Shown here: positions 62,811 through 64,000 of the stretch, piece by piece
How the letters are laid out: each line of letters begins with the position of its first letter
Numbering within the stretch: the first letter of the stretch is position 1
Assembly: GCF_025336525.1 (NCBI RefSeq)
Contig: NZ_JAOCZP010000011.1
Location: 1 to 64,000 of the forward strand
Direction: 5' to 3'
DNA length: 64,000 bases
Origin: Chelativorans salis
GTDB lineage: Bacteria > Pseudomonadota > Alphaproteobacteria > Rhizobiales > Rhizobiaceae
Notes under the pieces: model-generated
Seen by the model: only the letters and a program-made list of their open reading frames with translations
What the model was told of the DNA's origin: nothing
The model's database searches: none
Made by a program: the position numbers and the translations under genes

Positions 62811-63764
62811 TTAACCTCTCAGTTTCGGGTTCGCCATCAGAGCGACGATGTCGGCCAGCATCACCAGAATGAGGTAGCCGACGCAGAAGATCATCGCGCA
62901 GCTCTGGATGAGCGGCAGATCCCTGGTAGCGACCGCGTCTACCATCAGGCGAGCAATGCCGGGATAGTTGAAGATGGTCTCAACGATGATGACACCGCCG
63001 AGGAGGTAGGACAGCGAGAGCGCCATTGCGTTGACGATCGGACCAAGCGCATTCGGCAGAGCGTGACGCAATACCACACGCGCTGGGGACGCGCCCTTGA
63101 GCCGCGCCATCTCGGCGTAAGGGGAGTCGAGCGTTTCGATGACGCCAGCGCGGGTCATGCGGATCATCTGAGCCGAGACGACGAAGGTCAGCGAAATGAC
63201 CGGCATAGCGTAGACCCGCATCATGTCGCCAATGCTGTCCACGTGATTGAGGTGGGAGAGGGCGGGCAACCAGCCGAGCCAGACGGAGAAGAAGAGCACT
63301 GCCAATGTGGCGGTCATGAATTCGGGAACCGAAATGACCGCCACAGTGAGAATGCTCACCGTCCTGTCGTATGGGGTGCCGCGCATCACCGCAGCGGTGA
63401 TGCCGAGGAACAGCGACAGCGGTATGGCAATGGCTGCCGTGACGCCGGCAAGCCGCAGGGTGTTGGGCAGGCGGGAGGCTATCAGATCAGCAACTGGCAG
63501 ATTGTTGACATAGGACTGGCCTAAGTCACCCTGCAACAGCCCCATCAACCAATGGACAAAGCGGACAGGTGCAGGATCGTCCAGATGCATGGCGGTCCGC
63601 AGCCCTGCTATGGCCTCAGGCGTCGCCGCCTGGCCAAGCAGGACTTCGACCACATCACCCGGCAGCAGCATCGTCGCACTGAAGACGACGATGGCGACAA
63701 TGAAAAGCGTCGCCAGGCCGATTGCCAGGCGCCCCACCAGGAGCTGAAACAGAACCGTTCTCAT
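62811..63764 (-). CDS. Peptide-type ABC transporter permease (DppB family)
   Basis: 317 aa with six helices, typical DppB N-terminus (RLAIGLATLFIVAIVVFSATMLLPGD) and EAA loop (EMARLKGASPARVVLRHALPNAL). Forms the channel with the DppC-like protein. It follows the binding-protein gene that runs off the right edge. Confidence 0.92.
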   Translation of the reverse strand: MRTVLFQLLVGRLAIGLATLFIVAIVVFSATMLLPGDVVEVLLGQAATPEAIAGLRTAMHLDDPAPVRFVHWLMGLLQGDLGQSYVNNLPVADLIASRLPNTLRLAGVTAAIAIPLSLFLGITAAVMRGTPYDRTVSILTVAVISVPEFMTATLAVLFFSVWLGWLPALSHLNHVDSIGDMMRVYAMPVISLTFVVSAQMIRMTRAGVIETLDSPYAEMARLKGASPARVVLRHALPNALGPIVNAMALSLSYLLGGVIIVETIFNYPGIARLMVDAVATRDLPLIQSCAMIFCVGYLILVMLADIVALMANPKLRG

Positions 63765-63790
63765 GGAGGGCGCCCTTCAGTTGCTCAGGA

Positions 63791-64000
63791 TCACGCCTCT
63801 AGCCAGACATGCTCGGAGAATGCATAGCCCATCAGGCCGCCTAGCGGGTTGGCTTCGAACCCCTTGAGTTTCGAGGTCATCGCGTCGATGGTGCCGCTCC
63901 GGGCGGGAATTGCCGTTCCGGCCTCGCCGGCGATCATCACCTGCATCTGATGGTAGATCTCCTTGCGGCGCTCAAGGTCGAGCAGACCGCGTGCCTCGAG
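63791..64000 (-). CDS. Peptide-type ABC transporter substrate-binding protein, C-terminal end, runs off right edge
   Basis: The last 69 codons, ending HVWLEA and TGA at 63791-63793, read LEARGLLDLERRKEIYHQMQ... with the segment ERRKEIYHQMQVMIAGEAGTA typical of family 5 solute-binding proteins (DppA/OppA). First gene of the ABC operon, 26 bases before the DppB-like start. The substrate site is outside the window. Confidence 0.75.
   Translation of the reverse strand, partial: LEARGLLDLERRKEIYHQMQVMIAGEAGTAIPARSGTIDAMTSKLKGFEANPLGGLMGYAFSEHVWLEA

Noticed and set aside
1-64000. CRISPR arrays, tRNA and rRNA genes
   Set aside because: Read for regularly spaced repeats and cloverleaf or rRNA-like sequence; none was convincing. 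A covariance search would be decisive.

Overview
The window looks like accessory DNA of a Hyphomicrobiales (rhizobial-type) alphaproteobacterium. GC-rich codon use, ABC and TRAP transporters linked to LacI/LysR/TetR regulators, a repeat of the type common between rhizobial genes (about 29.0 kb), and scars of several mobile elements all fit this. I see no rRNA, tRNA or CRISPR. The genus and the replicon type (chromosome or megaplasmid) cannot be read from the sequence.

Layout. 0-3.9 kb: edge of a DUF2384-like antitoxin gene, a BON-MscS channel and a hypothetical exported protein. 3.9-12.4 kb: a glycoside uptake and degradation unit (binding protein, two permeases, GH38 alpha-mannosidase, ATPase) read leftward, with a LacI-type regulator at its far end and a LacI-like palindrome overlapping the operon promoter. 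12.8-15.7 kb: a NodD-class LysR divergent from an alpha/beta hydrolase and a Tat-exported metallo-beta-lactamase-fold protein. 15.8-19.1 kb: an intact IS1182-family element with a probable 4-bp target duplication, then a hemopexin-repeat gene between two 38-bp direct repeats. 19.1-23.8 kb: frameshifted LysR gene, YciI, DUF1772, an orphan NuoB lacking its fourth cluster-binding cysteine segment, and an ECF41-type sigma factor with an NAD-dependent epimerase-like gene.

24.2-38.0 kb is a catabolic island for a cyclic or N-methylated amino acid such as a proline betaine or hydroxyproline (inferred). One half has a TetR gene plus an ornithine-cyclodeaminase-like gene, divergent from a TMADH/dimethylglycine-type flavoprotein and an unusual proline-racemase-family protein. 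The other half has a LysR, an FAD amine oxidoreductase, a ProC-like reductase, a PuuC-like aldehyde dehydrogenase, a DapA-family lyase and a TRAP transporter.

38.1-55.1 kb is a stress and envelope island: three tandem Hsp20 genes, a ChrB-like protein with an MFS pump, PAP2 phosphatases, PepSY, DUF2127, a two-component system, a COG4705 membrane protein, an Nramp transporter and a second-type FtsH. Mixed in are a DUF736 fragment, a resolvase remnant, an IS21 istB remnant, decayed PAP2 genes and a frameshifted, truncated penicillin-binding protein. It resembles, in logic only, the heat-resistance/stress-tolerance loci of Gammaproteobacteria.

55.4-64.0 kb holds an aldehyde dehydrogenase, a LysR, a DSD1/D-threonine-aldolase-type PLP enzyme overlapping a RidA gene, an Lrp regulator, and a peptide-type ABC transporter whose binding protein runs off the right edge. 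This suggests uptake and breakdown of a D-hydroxyamino acid or a small peptide (inferred).
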